From contig DCBC01000054.1 in assembly GCA_002313335.1 (NCBI GenBank), forward strand, positions 63,709-81,828: DNA of 18,120 bases, in the 5' to 3' direction. Under the pieces are notes generated by a model, which was not told the origin of the DNA, ran no database searches, and saw only the letters and a program-made list of their open reading frames with translations. Shown here one piece after another: positions 1 to 9,077 of this stretch. Position 1 is the stretch's first letter, and each line of letters begins with the position of its first letter. This DNA is from Porticoccaceae bacterium UBA1117 (lineage in GTDB: Bacteria; Pseudomonadota; Gammaproteobacteria; Pseudomonadales; Porticoccaceae). The translations under genes were made by a program, and so were the position numbers.

Positions 1-351
1 AGGAATACCGAGGCGAATGATAAGAGGGATTAGAGTAAGAATTTCACTGGTATTACCTGAGTTAGATATCGCAATGACGACGTCGCCTTTGGTGATCATG
101 CCAAGATCACCATGGCTGGCTTCTCCAGGATGAACGAAAAACGCAGGCGTGCCAGTACTGGCCAGCGTTGCTGCAATTTTGTTGCCTATGTGTCCCGACT
201 TCCCCATCCCGATAACCACAACGCGACCATTACAGGATAAAATTGTCTCGCAGGCGGTAACAAATGGCATGCCGATCCGTGAGGACAGCTTTTTAACTGC
301 TTCGGTCTCCATTTCGATAGTTCTCTGGCCTGACTCAATAAAGTCTGTCAT
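1..351 (-). CDS. kdsD: Arabinose-5-phosphate isomerase KdsD, N-terminal part (runs off the window)
   Basis: This enzyme interconverts D-ribulose 5-phosphate and D-arabinose 5-phosphate, the first step toward Kdo for lipopolysaccharide. The 117 visible residues cover most of the SIS domain. They include the phosphosugar-binding GMGKSGHIG (about 48-56), the HPGEASHGDLGMI block (74-86) and the ISNSGNTSEI loop (95-104), all typical of KdsD/KpsF. The C-terminal CBS pair expected in this family lies beyond base 1. The ATG at 349-351 gives an N-terminus like that of Pseudomonas KdsD (FIESGQRTIE...). The upstream sequence offers only a weak Shine-Dalgarno, but a perfect TATAAT lies about 45 bp upstream. 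The neighbour upstream is the yrbG exchanger on the same strand, as in E. coli yrbG-kdsD. The family call is secure; only the end is missing. Confidence 0.95.
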   Translation of the reverse strand, partial: MTDFIESGQRTIEMETEAVKKLSSRIGMPFVTACETILSCNGRVVVIGMGKSGHIGNKIAATLASTGTPAFFVHPGEASHGDLGMITKGDVVIAISNSGNTSEILTLIPLIIRLGIP

Positions 352-395
352 TTAAAAATCCGCAGTTTTCACGTTCAGTTAATGTCTAAGTGTCT

Positions 396-401
396 ATTAT
401 A
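396..401 (-). promoter_or_regulatory. -10 box of a likely kdsD promoter
   Basis: The minus strand reads a perfect TATAAT here, 44 bases before the kdsD start codon, in the 77-bp gap between yrbG and kdsD. No good -35 hexamer is seen at 16-18 bp spacing; a TTGATT lies closer, at 14 bp. A start site near 389 is inferred. This would let kdsD be transcribed independently of yrbG. Confidence 0.45.
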
Positions 402-428
402 TGATGAAAACGTGTAATCAAGTAAGCA

Positions 429-1421
429 CTAGCTTACAACCATTGATGGCCACAGCACTATGTAGTAACTGCAGTAGGCGGATAACAAGACCACACCAAT
501 AACTCTAGAAACAAAAGCACCACCTGGTTTTCCTCTGCCTTTTAAAAGTGCAAACGCGACGATGGCCACTAGAAGCAGTGTCATTGTAGCAAGCGCTAAA
601 TAGTCGCGAGTGAAAACGTCCGAAGATAGGGCGATGGGTGAAATCATCCCTGCGGCGGTCATCACTAATAAAAGATTAAATAGATTTGAGCCAAAAATGT
701 TTCCTATAGCTATGTCATGGTGCCCACGTTTTGCGCTCATAACAGAAGCTGCTAATTCAGGAAGACTCGTACCAATAGCGACTACCGTCAAACCAATAAC
801 TAGATCACTAATTCCAAAATGAAGGGCGACAGACTTAGCGCTCCACACCGTCAGTTCTGCGCCTGCGAGAAGTGCAATCAGACCAATAAAAAGCCATAAA
901 CTAGAATTTTTTAGGCTTAGATCTATGTCCGTGCTGCTCACCTCAGTGCTTTTCAGATCAGGATGGCTCCTTTTGTATTTCACCACCATTATTAGTAAGG
1001 GAATGACCAGTATGCCAAGAGCGATGCTTTCAATACGATTTAGTTGTCCATCATATAAACATAATCCAGCCAAGGCGGTAATCAGTAATAGAACTGGGCT
1101 TTCTTCGTACAGCAGATGTTTTTGAACAGGAATTGGCGCGACTAAGGCAGTAATGCCTAGTACTAAGCCTATATTGGCAAGATTTGATCCGATAGCATTA
1201 CCTACAGCGAGCCCGCCAGAATTTTCCAATGCGGCATTGATAGAAACAATAATTTCGGGAGCAGAAGTGCCGATTGAAACGACGGTTAAACCAATTACTA
1301 GTGAGGAAACACCAAGACTGCGAGCAATGCCCACACTACCGTTAACAAACTTGTCTGCACCCCATATTAAGCCACAGAGGCCCGCAAATAAAGCTAGACA
1401 AGGGATGAAAAGTACCGGCAT
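429..1421 (-). CDS. yrbG: Calcium/sodium antiporter, YrbG family (CaCA superfamily)
   Basis: This is an inner-membrane cation exchanger of the K+-independent Na+/Ca2+ type. The two inverted alpha-repeats that form the ion-binding core are both clear: GLTVVSIGTSAPE with GNAIGSNLANI in the N-terminal half, and GLTVVAIGTSLPE with GNIFGSNLFN in the C-terminal half. The rest alternates hydrophobic segments, consistent with about ten transmembrane helices. I chose the ATG at 1419-1421 (330 residues) because GGAG lies 5 bases before it. An ATG eight codons upstream (1445) has no ribosome site. It stands directly upstream of kdsD on the same strand, as in E. coli, and is divergent from mlaC. The physiological ion is not proven even for the E. 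coli protein. Confidence 0.93.
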   Translation of the reverse strand: MPVLFIPCLALFAGLCGLIWGADKFVNGSVGIARSLGVSSLVIGLTVVSIGTSAPEIIVSINAALENSGGLAVGNAIGSNLANIGLVLGITALVAPIPVQKHLLYEESPVLLLITALAGLCLYDGQLNRIESIALGILVIPLLIMVVKYKRSHPDLKSTEVSSTDIDLSLKNSSLWLFIGLIALLAGAELTVWSAKSVALHFGISDLVIGLTVVAIGTSLPELAASVMSAKRGHHDIAIGNIFGSNLFNLLLVMTAAGMISPIALSSDVFTRDYLALATMTLLLVAIVAFALLKGRGKPGGAFVSRVIGVVLLSAYCSYYIVLWPSMVVS

Positions 1422-1469
1422 GAGATCTCCAAAGATCGTTTGCATTGTATTTCTAAGATAGCCTGAGAA

Positions 1470-1478
1470 TGGTATAGT
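1470..1478 (+). promoter_or_regulatory. Extended -10 promoter candidate for mlaC-ibaG
   Basis: TGG followed by TATAGT (1473-1478) is an extended -10 element matching TATAAT at five of six positions. A weak TTCTAA at 1451-1456 sits 16 bp upstream as a possible -35. Initiation near 1485 would give mlaC a leader of about 90 nt. A second -10-like TATACT at 1520-1525 has no visible -35. This gap is where mlaFED would begin in related genomes, so the promoter may be inherited from mlaF. That is inference. Confidence 0.4.
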
Positions 1479-1576
1479 GCGCGCCTAGAAAAGTATGCAG
1501 TGTATCAGCAGAAACTTTTTATACTAGGTAACAGATAGCGAGTTTTGGTTAATGGATTAACATAGTGAGAAAAATT

Positions 1577-2215
1577 ATGAGTAGATTAGGTCGTTTTATT
1601 GCTATCCTTTGGTTAATTTGTGCGTGGTCTTCACTGGCGTCTGCACAAGTCGCTGTTGGCGCGCTTAAAAATAAACAAGACCCCTTCAATAATATTGAAG
1701 AAATGACGGCTGAGTTGCTGGTAATTATTGCCAAGCATAAAAGCAATTTTCCAAACAATGAAGGCGCCTATTTTGATGCGCTCAATACTCTGATGACTGG
1801 GTTTGTTGATTTTGATTATGTGGCAAAAAAAGTAATGGGAAAATATGCGAAGTCATCACCAAAAGATCAGCGAGCGCGATTTGAAAGTGTCTTTCGTAAA
1901 GGGTTGGTGGAAACCTATGGCCGTGGATTGATGAGCTATGGTAATGAGCAAATTGTTCTTATTAACAAGCACGTTTTACCGGGTAAACAGCGAAGGGTTG
2001 TGGCAAAACAAGAAATTCGAAGCGATGCTGCGGTGTACCCCCTAAATTATTTAATGTTTCGGAAAAAAGCCACGGGACAGTGGAATATTGTCAATGTCAC
2101 CCTAAATGGCATAGATTTAAGTAAAACCTTTGCTAGCCAGTTCTTGAACGCTGCGCGAAAGTCATCGGGTGATATTGATAACGTGATTGACAGCTGGATG
2201 TCTGGGTCTAAATAA
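1577..2215 (+). CDS. mlaC: MlaC, periplasmic phospholipid-binding protein
   Basis: MlaC (Ttg2D) shuttles phospholipids across the periplasm between the outer-membrane MlaA complex and the inner-membrane MlaFEDB ABC transporter. From the ATG at 1577 the protein has 212 residues, usual for the family. A signal peptide has a basic start (MSRLGR), a hydrophobic core and ASA at 21-23 before a likely cut. The DFDYVAKKVMGKYAKSSPKDQRARFESVF region, the ETYGRGLMSY segment and the C-terminal W-N-I-V-N-V-T-L-N-G-I-D-L block are family hallmarks. GTGAG sits 7 bases before this ATG; an in-frame GTG at 1565 would add four residues but lacks a ribosome site. The oddity is context: mlaF, mlaE and mlaD should precede it and mlaB should follow, and neither is present. 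The family assignment is good; whether the protein works alone is open. Confidence 0.88.
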   Translation: MSRLGRFIAILWLICAWSSLASAQVAVGALKNKQDPFNNIEEMTAELLVIIAKHKSNFPNNEGAYFDALNTLMTGFVDFDYVAKKVMGKYAKSSPKDQRARFESVFRKGLVETYGRGLMSYGNEQIVLINKHVLPGKQRRVVAKQEIRSDAAVYPLNYLMFRKKATGQWNIVNVTLNGIDLSKTFASQFLNAARKSSGDIDNVIDSWMSGSK

Positions 2216-2247
2216 AAAGTGCTCTAAAGCACCTTAAGTGAGAAAAA

Positions 2248-2487
2248 ATGAATTCTGAAGATGTTAAAGCCCATCTAGAAAATTCGCTGCTTGGTTGTCA
2301 TATTCAGGTTGAGAACCAAGGTAACCATTTTAACGTTGTTGCTGTGGGTGATATTTTTGATGGAAAAAGAGCTGTGCAACGTCAACAACTTGTGTATACC
2401 GCCTTAAACGAGCAAATTTCATCAGGCGTCATTCACGCGGTGACAATGAAGTTGTTCACTCAGCAAGAGTGGGACCAACGTGACTAA
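2248..2487 (+). CDS. ibaG: BolA family protein IbaG
   Basis: This is a small cytosolic BolA/IbaG family protein of 79 residues that, in characterised relatives, binds monothiol glutaredoxins and [2Fe-2S] clusters and is linked to acid stress and envelope homeostasis. The sequence matches the E. coli IbaG (YrbA) pattern: NHFNVVAVGDIFDGK (about 26-40), RQQLVY (45-50), and IHAVTMKLFTQQEW with the conserved family histidine at 63. GTGAG lies just before the ATG. It follows mlaC after 32 bp and precedes murA, its usual position in gammaproteobacteria. In E. coli-type operons mlaB separates mlaC from ibaG; here it is missing. Confidence 0.93.
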   Translation: MNSEDVKAHLENSLLGCHIQVENQGNHFNVVAVGDIFDGKRAVQRQQLVYTALNEQISSGVIHAVTMKLFTQQEWDQRD

Positions 2488-2492
2488 TAGTT

Positions 2493-2521
2493 TTTAGCGG
2501 TCAATATTAGTGATCGCTAAA
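2493..2521 (+). promoter_or_regulatory. Hairpin in the ibaG-murA gap
   Basis: An 11-bp stem (2493-2503 with 2511-2521, one G-U pair) with a 7-nt loop lies just after the ibaG stop. It is followed by the AT-rich ATTATTT rather than a clean T-run. It may act as a weak terminator or attenuator that lowers read-through into murA, or as an mRNA processing or stability element. No strong promoter is evident between it and murA. Confidence 0.45.
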
Positions 2522-2553
2522 TTATTTCAGTTTGAAGCAATTTTTTAATGTAA

Positions 2554-3825
<1,272 letters not shown>

Positions 3826-3876
3826 TAAAGTGAGTCAATGATCCACAACTTTAAAAAGTGAGTTAAATTCAAAGCC

Positions 3877-4506
3877 ATGACACAGATTACCTTAGCGCTT
3901 ACTAAAGGGCGTATTTTAAAGGAGACTCTGCCGCTGTTAAAGGAGGCAGGGATTGTGCCTATGGAAGATATTTTTTCCAGCCGAAAACTTGTATTCCCAA
4001 CAAATCATTCAGGATTGAGGCTGATCATTTTACGCGGCTCAGATGTTCCCACTTACGTCCAATTTGGAGCTGCAGATATAGGCGTTGCAGGTAAAGATGT
4101 GTTGCTGGAACATCAGGGTGACGGCTACTACGAGCCCTTAGATCTAGGAATTGCTAGATGTAAACTCATGACAGCAGGACCTGTAGGGACATCAGTTCCT
4201 CAAGGACGACTGCGGGTGGCGACAAAATATATTAATATCGCACGTCAGTTTTATGCGGAACAGGGTAGGCAGGCAGATCTGATTAAATTATTCGGTGCTA
4301 TGGAGCTTGCCCCTATCCTAGATTTGGCGCATGAGATAGTTGATATTGTCGATACTGGAAACACTCTTAAGGCCAATGGTCTGGAAGCGCGTGATGAAAT
4401 AGCCGATATTAGTGCTCGGTTGATCGTTAATAAAGCCGCTATGAAGACCAAATTTAATGAACTTCAATCGACCGTCGATGCGCTCAGTTCAGTTGTGTCC
4501 AAATGA
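3877..4506 (+). CDS. hisG: ATP phosphoribosyltransferase catalytic subunit HisG, short form
   Basis: HisG condenses ATP with PRPP to open histidine synthesis. At 209 residues this is the short form: it has the two catalytic lobes and the PRPP loop [14 protein letters not shown] (about 156-169) but no C-terminal histidine-sensing domain. Short HisG proteins form an octameric complex with HisZ, a histidyl-tRNA-synthetase paralogue that supplies regulation. HisZ is not in this window and is expected elsewhere. The start has only a weak ribosome site (GTGAG 13 bases upstream). Its stop overlaps the hisD start by 4 bases (ATGA), so the two are likely translationally coupled. Confidence 0.97.
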   Translation: MTQITLALTKGRILKETLPLLKEAGIVPMEDIFSSRKLVFPTNHSGLRLIILRGSDVPTYVQFGAADIGVAGKDVLLEHQGDGYYEPLDLGIARCKLMTAGPVGTSVPQGRLRVATKYINIARQFYAEQGRQADLIKLFGAMELAPILDLAHEIVDIVDTGNTLKANGLEARDEIADISARLIVNKAAMKTKFNELQSTVDALSSVVSK

Positions 4507-5834
4507 CCAGTTCCATAGATACCCAGCGATGTGAGATTTTAAGGTTAAACGCTAATGAGCTTAATTTCTCTGCTGTACTAGATGCATTAATTGCTTGGGA
4601 TTCGGTGTCTAATACTGCAGTAGAAACGGTTGTTCGTGAAATTATAGACAAGATTCGCAGTCATGGTGATTCAGCGCTATTGGAATATACCAATCGCCTC
4701 GATCGCCGAACATGTGTTGGTATTGATGAGCTGTGCGTCGCACCAGATGAGATGTCAAAAGCGTTGAGCTCTATTGATGAAAAGACGCGCGAAGCATTAT
4801 TAAAAGCGGCCGCGCGTATCGAAGATTATCATCGACACCAGATACAGCAATCCTGGCAATATCGAGAAGCCGACGGAACGCTGTTGGGTCAGCAAATAAC
4901 GCCTATTGAGCGTGTGGGCATTTATGTGCCTGGTGGCAAGGCGAATTATCCCTCGTCCGTTTTGATGAATGCTATACCTGCACGCGTAGCCGGTGTCGAT
5001 GAAATTATTATGGTGGTTCCAGCGCCTGATGGCGAGCTAAACCCTGTGGTGCTGGCTGCTGCTGCTATTGCGGGGGTGGATAAAGTGATCACTGTTGGCG
5101 GTAGCCAAGCAATAGCGGCACTAGCCTATGGTACCGAAAGTGTGCCCAAGGTAGATAAAATTGTTGGTCCAGGCAATATTTATGTCGCTACCGCGAAACG
5201 GTTTGTATTTGGTTCCGTCGGGCTAGATATGGTAGCTGGGCCCAGCGAAATTTTAGTCATTTGTGATGGTAATACTGATCCTGACTGGGTTGCCATGGAT
5301 CTGTTTTCACAGGCAGAACATGATGAAGAGGCGCAGTCGATCTTGCTGAGCTGGGACGCCGAATTTTTAGACGCGGTGCATGCAAGTATGACTCGACTAC
5401 TTCCAGAAATGGAGCGCAAAGATACTATTGCCAAGTCATTAGCTCGGCGTGGTGCACTCATTCAAGTGGCCGATGCTCAGCAGGCAGCAGAAATATCTAA
5501 CCGTATTGCGCCGGAACACCTGGAATTGTCCGTTGAGGATCCAGAAGCATGGTTGCCTAACATCCGTAATGCGGGGGCTATTTTCATGGGTCGGATGACA
5601 TCAGAAGCCTTGGGTGACTATTGTGCAGGCCCCAATCATGTTCTACCAACATCAGCTACGTCACGCTTTTCTTCGCCTTTGGGCGTTTATGATTTTCAGA
5701 AAAGAAGCTCCATTGTCTACTGTTCAGAGCAAAGCGCTTCTGATTTGGGTAAAGTCGCGTCAGTGTTAGGTCGCGCGGAGTCGTTGACAGCTCATGCGCG
5801 GGCAGCTGAATACCGCATTAAAGACGAAAGCTAG
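4503..5834 (+). CDS. hisD: Histidinol dehydrogenase HisD
   Basis: HisD is a zinc enzyme that oxidises L-histidinol to L-histidine in two NAD+-dependent steps, the end of the pathway. The 443-residue protein carries the expected blocks: [13 protein letters not shown] (221-233), DMVAGPSEI (242-250), zinc ligands Q270 and H273 in [10 protein letters not shown], catalytic E338-H339 in APEHLEL, zinc ligand D372 in GDYCAGPNH, and H431 near the end. These correspond to Gln259, His262, Glu326-His327, Asp360 and His419 of the E. coli enzyme. The start overlaps the hisG stop by 4 bases. All key residues are present. Confidence 0.98.
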   Translation: MTSSIDTQRCEILRLNANELNFSAVLDALIAWDSVSNTAVETVVREIIDKIRSHGDSALLEYTNRLDRRTCVGIDELCVAPDEMSKALSSIDEKTREALLKAAARIEDYHRHQIQQSWQYREADGTLLGQQITPIERVGIYVPGGKANYPSSVLMNAIPARVAGVDEIIMVVPAPDGELNPVVLAAAAIAGVDKVITVGGSQAIAALAYGTESVPKVDKIVGPGNIYVATAKRFVFGSVGLDMVAGPSEILVICDGNTDPDWVAMDLFSQAEHDEEAQSILLSWDAEFLDAVHASMTRLLPEMERKDTIAKSLARRGALIQVADAQQAAEISNRIAPEHLELSVEDPEAWLPNIRNAGAIFMGRMTSEALGDYCAGPNHVLPTSATSRFSSPLGVYDFQKRSSIVYCSEQSASDLGKVASVLGRAESLTAHARAAEYRIKDES

Positions 5835-5854
5835 TCGTACTAAAAGGCAATTCG

Positions 5855-6913
5855 ATGAGTAAATACTGGAGTAGTTTAGTTAACCAACTGCAACCCTATA
5901 TCCCGGGTGAGCAGCCGAGTATGACTAATATTACTAAATTAAATACCAACGAAAATCCTTATGGTCCTTCGCCATTGGCGTTGTTGGCCATGAAATCACT
6001 CTTAAATCAAGATTTGCGCTTGTATCCGCCGCCTAGCGCGGATCATCTTAAGGAAACCGTGGCTCGCTATTATGAGCTCAATGCCGACCAAGTATTTCTC
6101 GGCAATGGATCCGATGAAGTCCTTGCTCATATTTTTAATGGTCTATTAAAGCAATCAGAGCCACTGCTTTTTCCGGATATTAGCTACAGTTTCTACCCGG
6201 TTTTTTGTAAGCTTTACGATATTAACTTTATAAAAATCCCGTTGACTGATGACCTATCTTTGGATCTAAAAAACTATAAGCGTGCCAATGGCGGCATTAT
6301 TTTCCCTAATCCTAATGCGCCTACCGGAAGGCTACTTCCGCTAAAAGCTATAGAGGAATTACTAAAGGAAAACCAACACGCTGTGGTGGTAGTGGATGAA
6401 GCCTATATTGATTTTGGAGGCCAGTCTGCGGTTGTTTTGATCAATAAATATGCTAATTTAATAGTCGTACAAACAATGTCCAAAGCTAGAAGTTTGGCAG
6501 GTATGCGGATTGGTTATGCCCTTGGATCAGCAGAGCTCATCGAAGGACTGGAACGTGTTAAGAATAGTTTTAATTCCTACCCTCTTGGGCATTTGCAAAT
6601 TGCCGCTGGTATCGCGGCCTTTGAGGATAAGGCGCACTTTGATAGCACCCGTCAGCAAGTGATATCTAGTCGTGACTGGCTCTCTGACCAACTAAAAATT
6701 CTCGGATTTGACGTATTACCATCCGCCGCTAACTTCTTGTTTGTTCAACACACCCATAAGTCCGCTGAGATTATTCATGATCAATTGCGTGATTTAGGTA
6801 TTATTGTAAGGCACTTTAAACAGCCTAGAATTGAAGAATTTTTGCGCATCACTGTCGGCACTGATGTGCAAAACCGCCAGTTAGTGAGTGCTTTGGGTGG
6901 GTTGCTAGAGTAG
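5855..6913 (+). CDS. hisC: Histidinol-phosphate aminotransferase HisC
   Basis: HisC is a PLP enzyme of fold type I that converts imidazole-acetol phosphate to histidinol phosphate using glutamate. The 352 residues show LNTNENPYGPSP near the N-terminus (29-40), VVDEAYIDF (179-187) with the cofactor-binding D181 and Y184, and K210 in QTMSKARSLAGMRIGYA as the Schiff-base lysine. FLRITVGT near the C-terminus carries the carboxylate-binding arginine. AAAGG lies 8 bases before the ATG and 20 bp separate it from hisD, so hisGDC is one transcription unit. Its last 9 bases overlap the end of the convergent algW gene, with no room for a terminator between them. Confidence 0.96.
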   Translation: MSKYWSSLVNQLQPYIPGEQPSMTNITKLNTNENPYGPSPLALLAMKSLLNQDLRLYPPPSADHLKETVARYYELNADQVFLGNGSDEVLAHIFNGLLKQSEPLLFPDISYSFYPVFCKLYDINFIKIPLTDDLSLDLKNYKRANGGIIFPNPNAPTGRLLPLKAIEELLKENQHAVVVVDEAYIDFGGQSAVVLINKYANLIVVQTMSKARSLAGMRIGYALGSAELIEGLERVKNSFNSYPLGHLQIAAGIAAFEDKAHFDSTRQQVISSRDWLSDQLKILGFDVLPSAANFLFVQHTHKSAEIIHDQLRDLGIIVRHFKQPRIEEFLRITVGTDVQNRQLVSALGGLLE

Positions 6914-8020
6914 ACCTTTGGCAATTGCTTCGCCACGGTCGCCCGCAACAATGCTGATTTGCCTGACTTGATCTTTCCTAAGAATACTTAACTCAATCGG
7001 TTGTCCTGGGGATACATTAATAATCTGGCTGACACTAGCGGCGGGATCGGTCACAAATGAGTTGTCAATTTTAAAAATAATATCGCCACGCTGTATACCG
7101 GCGTTTTCTGCGGGTCCGCCTTTAGTCAAATCTGCAACGCGAAAAACTTGTGATACACCAATTTTGTCTGCGATATTTTTAGGTAAAAAACCGGGATTAG
7201 CAGACATCCCAAGCCAGCCCCTCACGACGCGGCCATACTGGAGAATATCCTGTAATACTTTCTCTGCTGCATCGGCGGGGATAGCAAAGCTAATGCCAGA
7301 AGCGCCAACACCATTTAACGTTGCCGTATTAATACCCAGTAAATTACCGTACGCATCAATTAGTGCGCCACCTGAACTACCCTCATTAATGTTAGCGTCA
7401 GTCTGAATAAAGTCCTCAAAAATATTTTCTTGTTGGATACTTCTTCCTTTGGCGCTGATGATGCCTTGAGTTACCGATTGGCCTATCCCCGAAGGATTGC
7501 CGATCGCTAAAACAACATCACCGATTCGAGCTTGAGAGGGCTCTCCCACCGTAATTGGTGTTAATCCACCGATATTGATTTTTAAAACAGCCAGGTCAAT
7601 CTCGGGATCACTGCCAATAATAGTGGCTGGTGCTTCGCGGCCGTCATAGAGAAGGACTAGAATTTTAACGGCACCGTCAATCACATGATGATTAGTCAGT
7701 ATTACGCCGTCCGATTGCATTATTACGCCCGATCCTAGAGAGGTTCTGGGAACATTATCCTTCGCCGATCGTCTTTCTTTTAAGGTATAAATATTGACCA
7801 CTGCTGGGGCCGCTACAGAAACAGCTGCAGCATAGGAAACCGCGCCAGACCAGTTAGACTCGAGATTAGATTGGCGTAAAGTCATTGGGTCAGTAGATTG
7901 AGCTATGGGGCCTGGCCTGAACTCAGGTACCACTAAGATCAATACAGCGGCAACAAACAGGCCGAGAGCCACTGGCTTGACAAGAAAATCAATGAATAAT
8001 GTTCTTTTGGACTCTTTCAT
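6905..8020 (-). CDS. algW: AlgW/DegS-type S1C site-1 serine protease
   Basis: This is an inner-membrane-anchored HtrA-family protease facing the periplasm. Its DegS/AlgW relatives sense misfolded outer-membrane proteins through the PDZ domain and cut the anti-sigma factor (RseA/MucA). From the ATG at 8020 it has 371 residues: one transmembrane anchor at about 10-32, a trypsin-like domain with H112 (TNHHVI), D142 (EIDLAVLKI) and S216 (INEGSSGGAL), then a single PDZ domain from about 266 to 356. One PDZ plus an uncleaved anchor fits DegS rather than DegP. The serine motif is GSSGG rather than the commoner GNSGG. I chose 8020 because AGGG lies 7 bases upstream; an ATG at 8062 would add 14 non-hydrophobic residues and has no ribosome site. 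It lies directly after hisC, as algW does in Pseudomonas. Confidence 0.93.
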   Translation of the reverse strand: MKESKRTLFIDFLVKPVALGLFVAAVLILVVPEFRPGPIAQSTDPMTLRQSNLESNWSGAVSYAAAVSVAAPAVVNIYTLKERRSAKDNVPRTSLGSGVIMQSDGVILTNHHVIDGAVKILVLLYDGREAPATIIGSDPEIDLAVLKINIGGLTPITVGEPSQARIGDVVLAIGNPSGIGQSVTQGIISAKGRSIQQENIFEDFIQTDANINEGSSGGALIDAYGNLLGINTATLNGVGASGISFAIPADAAEKVLQDILQYGRVVRGWLGMSANPGFLPKNIADKIGVSQVFRVADLTKGGPAENAGIQRGDIIFKIDNSFVTDPAASVSQIINVSPGQPIELSILRKDQVRQISIVAGDRGEAIAKGLL

Positions 8021-8044
8021 ATAAGTACCCTGTATTGACTCCTG

Positions 8045-8053
8045 ATTATGCCA
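8045..8053 (-). promoter_or_regulatory. Extended -10 promoter candidate for algW
   Basis: On the minus strand TGG precedes CATAAT (8050 down to 8045), a five-of-six -10 match with the extended TG motif. No convincing -35 is seen. Initiation near 8038 would leave a leader of about 18 nt containing the AGGG ribosome site. This supports the downstream start at 8020, because the 8062 codon would lie upstream of the transcript. Confidence 0.4.
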
Positions 8054-8090
8054 CAACCCCATCCATGGGAAGGAACCTTTTGGCGGTAAC

Positions 8091-8396
8091 CTACTTACGT
8101 AATAGGTTTGATAATTTGGGGTTTGGCTTAACGGATGCTCTGAAAATCAGCAGAACATGGCCAATAGACTGTGTTAGCAGGGCTCTGTGAGTTTGACAGA
8201 TTTCATCGCTAATCAGCTTTTTGGCGGCCCGATCACCTACAGACACTTTAATTTTAATTAACTCGTGATCAGTTAGAGCCCGATCAATTTCAGAATTGAC
8301 TGAATCGGTGAGCCCTTTGTTGGCGATAGTCACGATTGGCTTAAGATTATGTCCTAAACGACGTAAATGTTTTTTATCTGCTGCGGAACTTGTCAT
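8091..8396 (-). CDS. yhbY: YhbY-family (CRM domain) ribosome-associated RNA-binding protein
   Basis: This small protein of 101 residues consists of a single CRS1-YhbY (CRM) RNA-binding domain. E. coli YhbY associates with pre-50S ribosomal subunits. The sequence follows that protein along its length: KKHLRRLGHNLKPIVTIANKGLTDSV (about 8-33), then IDRALTDHELIKIKV (37-51) and IGHVLLIFRAS near the C-terminus. It is divergent from rlmE with 47 bp between start codons, the usual arrangement beside rlmE-ftsH, and probably shares that short region for opposing promoters. algW follows 70 bp downstream on the same strand. Confidence 0.92.
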   Translation of the reverse strand: MTSSAADKKHLRRLGHNLKPIVTIANKGLTDSVNSEIDRALTDHELIKIKVSVGDRAAKKLISDEICQTHRALLTQSIGHVLLIFRASVKPNPKLSNLLRK

Positions 8397-8443
8397 AATG
8401 GAACACTCAATTGGTAAGACGACATTCTAGCGAAAAGTAACCC

Positions 8444-9064
8444 ATGGCGAAATCTAAAGATCGTAGTTGGATAAAAAAACATGTTAACGACCCTTATGTT
8501 AAGAAAGCACAGGTGGATGGCTATCGATCTCGCGCTAGCTATAAATTACTTGAGCTTGTCGAAAAAGAACGCTTAATCCGATCGGGGATGACAGTCGTAG
8601 ATCTAGGGTCAACTCCAGGAGGTTGGTCTCAAGTAGCTGCTCGGCTTGTTGGACACGACGGTAGAGTTCATGCGCTTGATATTTTGCCGATGGATGCTAT
8701 TGCAGGGGTAGACTTTATTCAGGGTGATTTTACTGACGAATGTGTATTTGAAGAACTTTTAGTGTTAATTGAAAATCGGCCTGTCGACCTTGTAATTTCT
8801 GATATGGCCCCCAACTTAAGTGGTAACAAAGCAGTAGACCAACCTGCAGTGATTTATTTGGCAGAGCTAGCGTTGGAATTAGCTGAGAAGGTATTAACCA
8901 GCAACGGTGTTTTTGTTGCTAAGTTATTTCAAGGACAAGGGTTTGATCCGTTTGTGCTCGCGGTTAGAAAATTGTTTAATGTAGTATCGATCATCAAACC
9001 AGACGCTTCAAGATCCCGATCTAGGGAAGTGTATCTGGTGGCTAAAGGCATTAAAGCCAACTAA
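8444..9064 (+). CDS. rlmE: 23S rRNA (uridine-2'-O)-methyltransferase RlmE
   Basis: RlmE (FtsJ/RrmJ) methylates the 2'-O of U2552 in the A-loop of 23S rRNA, late in 50S assembly, using S-adenosylmethionine. The 206-residue protein has the SAM-binding [15 protein letters not shown] (51-65) and the K-D-K-E tetrad: K34 in [11 protein letters not shown]120 in [11 protein letters not shown]160 in FVAKLFQG and E195 in SRSREVYLV. This makes it clearly RlmE and not another Rossmann methyltransferase. The ribosome site is weak (GCGAAAAG). ftsH begins 13 bp after its stop, so the pair forms the classic rlmE-ftsH operon. Confidence 0.97.
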   Translation: MAKSKDRSWIKKHVNDPYVKKAQVDGYRSRASYKLLELVEKERLIRSGMTVVDLGSTPGGWSQVAARLVGHDGRVHALDILPMDAIAGVDFIQGDFTDECVFEELLVLIENRPVDLVISDMAPNLSGNKAVDQPAVIYLAELALELAEKVLTSNGVFVAKLFQGQGFDPFVLAVRKLFNVVSIIKPDASRSRSREVYLVAKGIKAN

Positions 9065-9077
9065 AGAGGAATGGAAA

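Noticed and set aside
149..355. 68-codon plus-strand frame at the left edge
   Set aside because: It is the antisense of kdsD, whose SIS-domain motifs are unmistakable on the minus strand.
3827..3863. Direct repeat AAAGTGAGT (3827-3835 and 3855-3863) between murA and hisG
   Set aside because: Only 9 bp, two copies, no further extension; likely chance or a duplicated ribosome-site fragment of no clear meaning.
7330..7400. GSSGG in place of GNSGG in the AlgW active site as a sign of inactivity
   Set aside because: The serine nucleophile, histidine and aspartate are all present; Asn to Ser before the nucleophile is a mild change in this family.
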